From JBGPYB01 sp041493035 (GTDB lineage: Bacteria; Acidobacteriota; Vicinamibacteria; Fen-336), in NCBI GenBank assembly GCA_041493035.1, contig JBGPYB010000005.1, positions 1 to 61,030 of the forward strand: a stretch of 61,030 nt of DNA, read 5' to 3'. Position numbers and translations under genes: made by a program. Under the pieces are notes generated by a model. The model had not been told where the DNA came from. It ran no database searches and saw only the letters and a program-made list of their open reading frames with translations. Shown here in pieces: positions 60,007 to 61,030 of the stretch. Positions within the stretch are counted from its first letter, which is position 1. Each line of letters begins with the position of its first letter.

Positions 60007-61030
60007 GGATCCCTCTTTCCGCTCCCGACATCACCGAGGCGGAGATCGAGGCCGTCACGGCGGTCCTTCGCACGCCCTCGCTGAGCCTCGGGCCGCGCCT
60101 TCCCGAATTCGAGGAGGCCCTGGCCGCCCGGGTGGGCGCGCGCCACGCCGTGGCCGTCAGCTCGGGCACGGCAGGGCTGCATCTCGGCGTGCGGGCCTGC
60201 GGCGTCGCGCCGGGAGACGAGGTCGTCACCACGCCCTTCAGCTTCGTGGCCTCGACCAACGCGATCCTGTACGAGCGGGGCGTGCCGGTGTTCGTCGATG
60301 TGGAGCGCGACAGCCTCAACATCGACCCGGGCCGCGTCGAGGCGGCGATCACGCCCCGCACCCGCGCGATCCTCCCGGTCCACGTCTTCGGGCGCCCCGC
60401 GGCGATGGAAGCGATCCTGGACATCGCCCGACGCCGTGGCCTCGCGGTGATCGAGGACGCGTGCGAGGCCCTGGGGGCCGAGGTCGGCGGGCGCGCCGTG
60501 GGGACCCTCGGGCGCTGCGGCGTCTTCGGCTTCTATCCCAACAAGCAGATCACCACGGGCGAGGGCGGCATGATCGTCACCGACGACGGCGACGTCGCGG
60601 CCCTCTGCCGGAGCTTGCGGAACCATGGCCGCGACGACGGCACCGGGCCCATGGTTCACGCCCGTCTCGGATACAACTACCGGCTGTCCGAGATCGCGTG
60701 TGCCCTCGGAGCCGCGCAGCTCCGCCGTCTCGATCTGCTGCTCGAAAACCGCGCCTCGGTGGCCCGTCGGTACCACGACCGCCTCGCAGGACACGCGGAT
60801 CTGATACTGCCCGAGATGAATCCCGCCGGAGCACGAGTGAGCTGGTTCGTCTACGTGGTGCGCCTTGGTGAGACGTGGACGCCGAAAAACCGCGATAGAC
60901 TCGTCGCCGAAATGGAGAGCCGCGGCATCGGCTGTCGTCCCTACTTCCCCGCCCTTCACTTGGAGCCCCACCTGCGGGCCGCTCTCGGCCACGGGCCCGG
61001 CGACTTCCCGGTGGCCGAGGGTGCCGCCGA
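60003..61030 (+). CDS. DegT/DnrJ/EryC1 PLP-dependent aminotransferase (LegC-like; 3' end outside window)
   Basis: The first about 342 residues of a sugar aminotransferase that puts an amino group on the C4 keto carbon made by the dehydratase. It starts IPLSAPDITEAEIEAVTAVL. The internal aldimine lysine is in GFYPNKQITTGEGGMIVTD, with VSSGTAGLHLGVRACG for the phosphate and EDACEALGAEVGG as the conserved Asp. GTG start overlaps the epimerase stop (GTGA). The gene is open at the window end. Confidence 0.9.
   Translation, partial: MRIPLSAPDITEAEIEAVTAVLRTPSLSLGPRLPEFEEALAARVGARHAVAVSSGTAGLHLGVRACGVAPGDEVVTTPFSFVASTNAILYERGVPVFVDVERDSLNIDPGRVEAAITPRTRAILPVHVFGRPAAMEAILDIARRRGLAVIEDACEALGAEVGGRAVGTLGRCGVFGFYPNKQITTGEGGMIVTDDGDVAALCRSLRNHGRDDGTGPMVHARLGYNYRLSEIACALGAAQLRRLDLLLENRASVARRYHDRLAGHADLILPEMNPAGARVSWFVYVVRLGETWTPKNRDRLVAEMESRGIGCRPYFPALHLEPHLRAALGHGPGDFPVAEGAA

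Overview
The window is a gene-dense, high-GC stretch (roughly two thirds G+C, many GTG starts, many 1- to 4-base overlaps between neighbouring genes). Outer-membrane functions (a PagL-like lipid A deacylase, an AsmA-like domain, lipoproteins) indicate a Gram-negative (diderm) bacterium. The secreted DUF1800/DUF1501 pair, a kinase fused to an FGE-sulfatase domain and a hydrolase, propeller sensors and TolB-like fragments ending in SDLYLVEG fit an uncultured Acidobacteriota-like lineage best. That placement is an inference from gene content, not a phylogeny.

Layout. 1-5533: minus-strand translation genes (partial nusA, rimP, rimO) behind a promoter and a terminator-like leader hairpin, plus small unknowns and a MurG-like glycosyltransferase. 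5624-14797: one long minus-strand operon (amidase, GerMN protein, aminotransferase, TPR/thioredoxin-like protein, cyclophilin, CYTH protein, murU, amgK, asnS) joining cell-wall cleavage to MurNAc salvage. 14856-23912: secreted DUF1800/DUF1501 proteins, a sugar-binding-like protein, a GH67 alpha-glucuronidase, an AsmA-GT51 fusion and a solute-binding protein. 24057-29160: a kinase/FGE/hydrolase fusion, a rearrangement scar where two unrelated gene fragments meet, a vapBC module and the tmRNA gene. 29196-41158: a DUF3592 protein, a molybdenum hydroxylase pair, a YqiJ/NfeD-flotillin-flotillin operon, a GAF-like protein, slt and rph.

41187-46205: an unknown protein, a ParE-type toxin-antitoxin pair, rdgB, then tRNA-Pro. 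A perfect 37-bp copy of the tRNA 3' end recurs 2,536 bp downstream, marking a small island. The island holds a TIR-domain gene broken by an apparent one-base deletion in a G5 run, other decayed ORFs, and the first codons of what looks like a type I restriction hsdR gene cut off at the right repeat. It looks like the remnant of a larger defence island.

46206-61030: small conserved proteins, an esterase lipoprotein, a V4R-like protein (with an internally deleted copy at 57369), PagL, a GT39-sialidase-membrane protein trio, a 947-residue secreted protein, a P460-type cytochrome, and finally a nonulosonic (legionaminic-like) acid cluster: 4,6-dehydratase, hydrolysing 2-epimerase and aminotransferase, the last cut by the window end.
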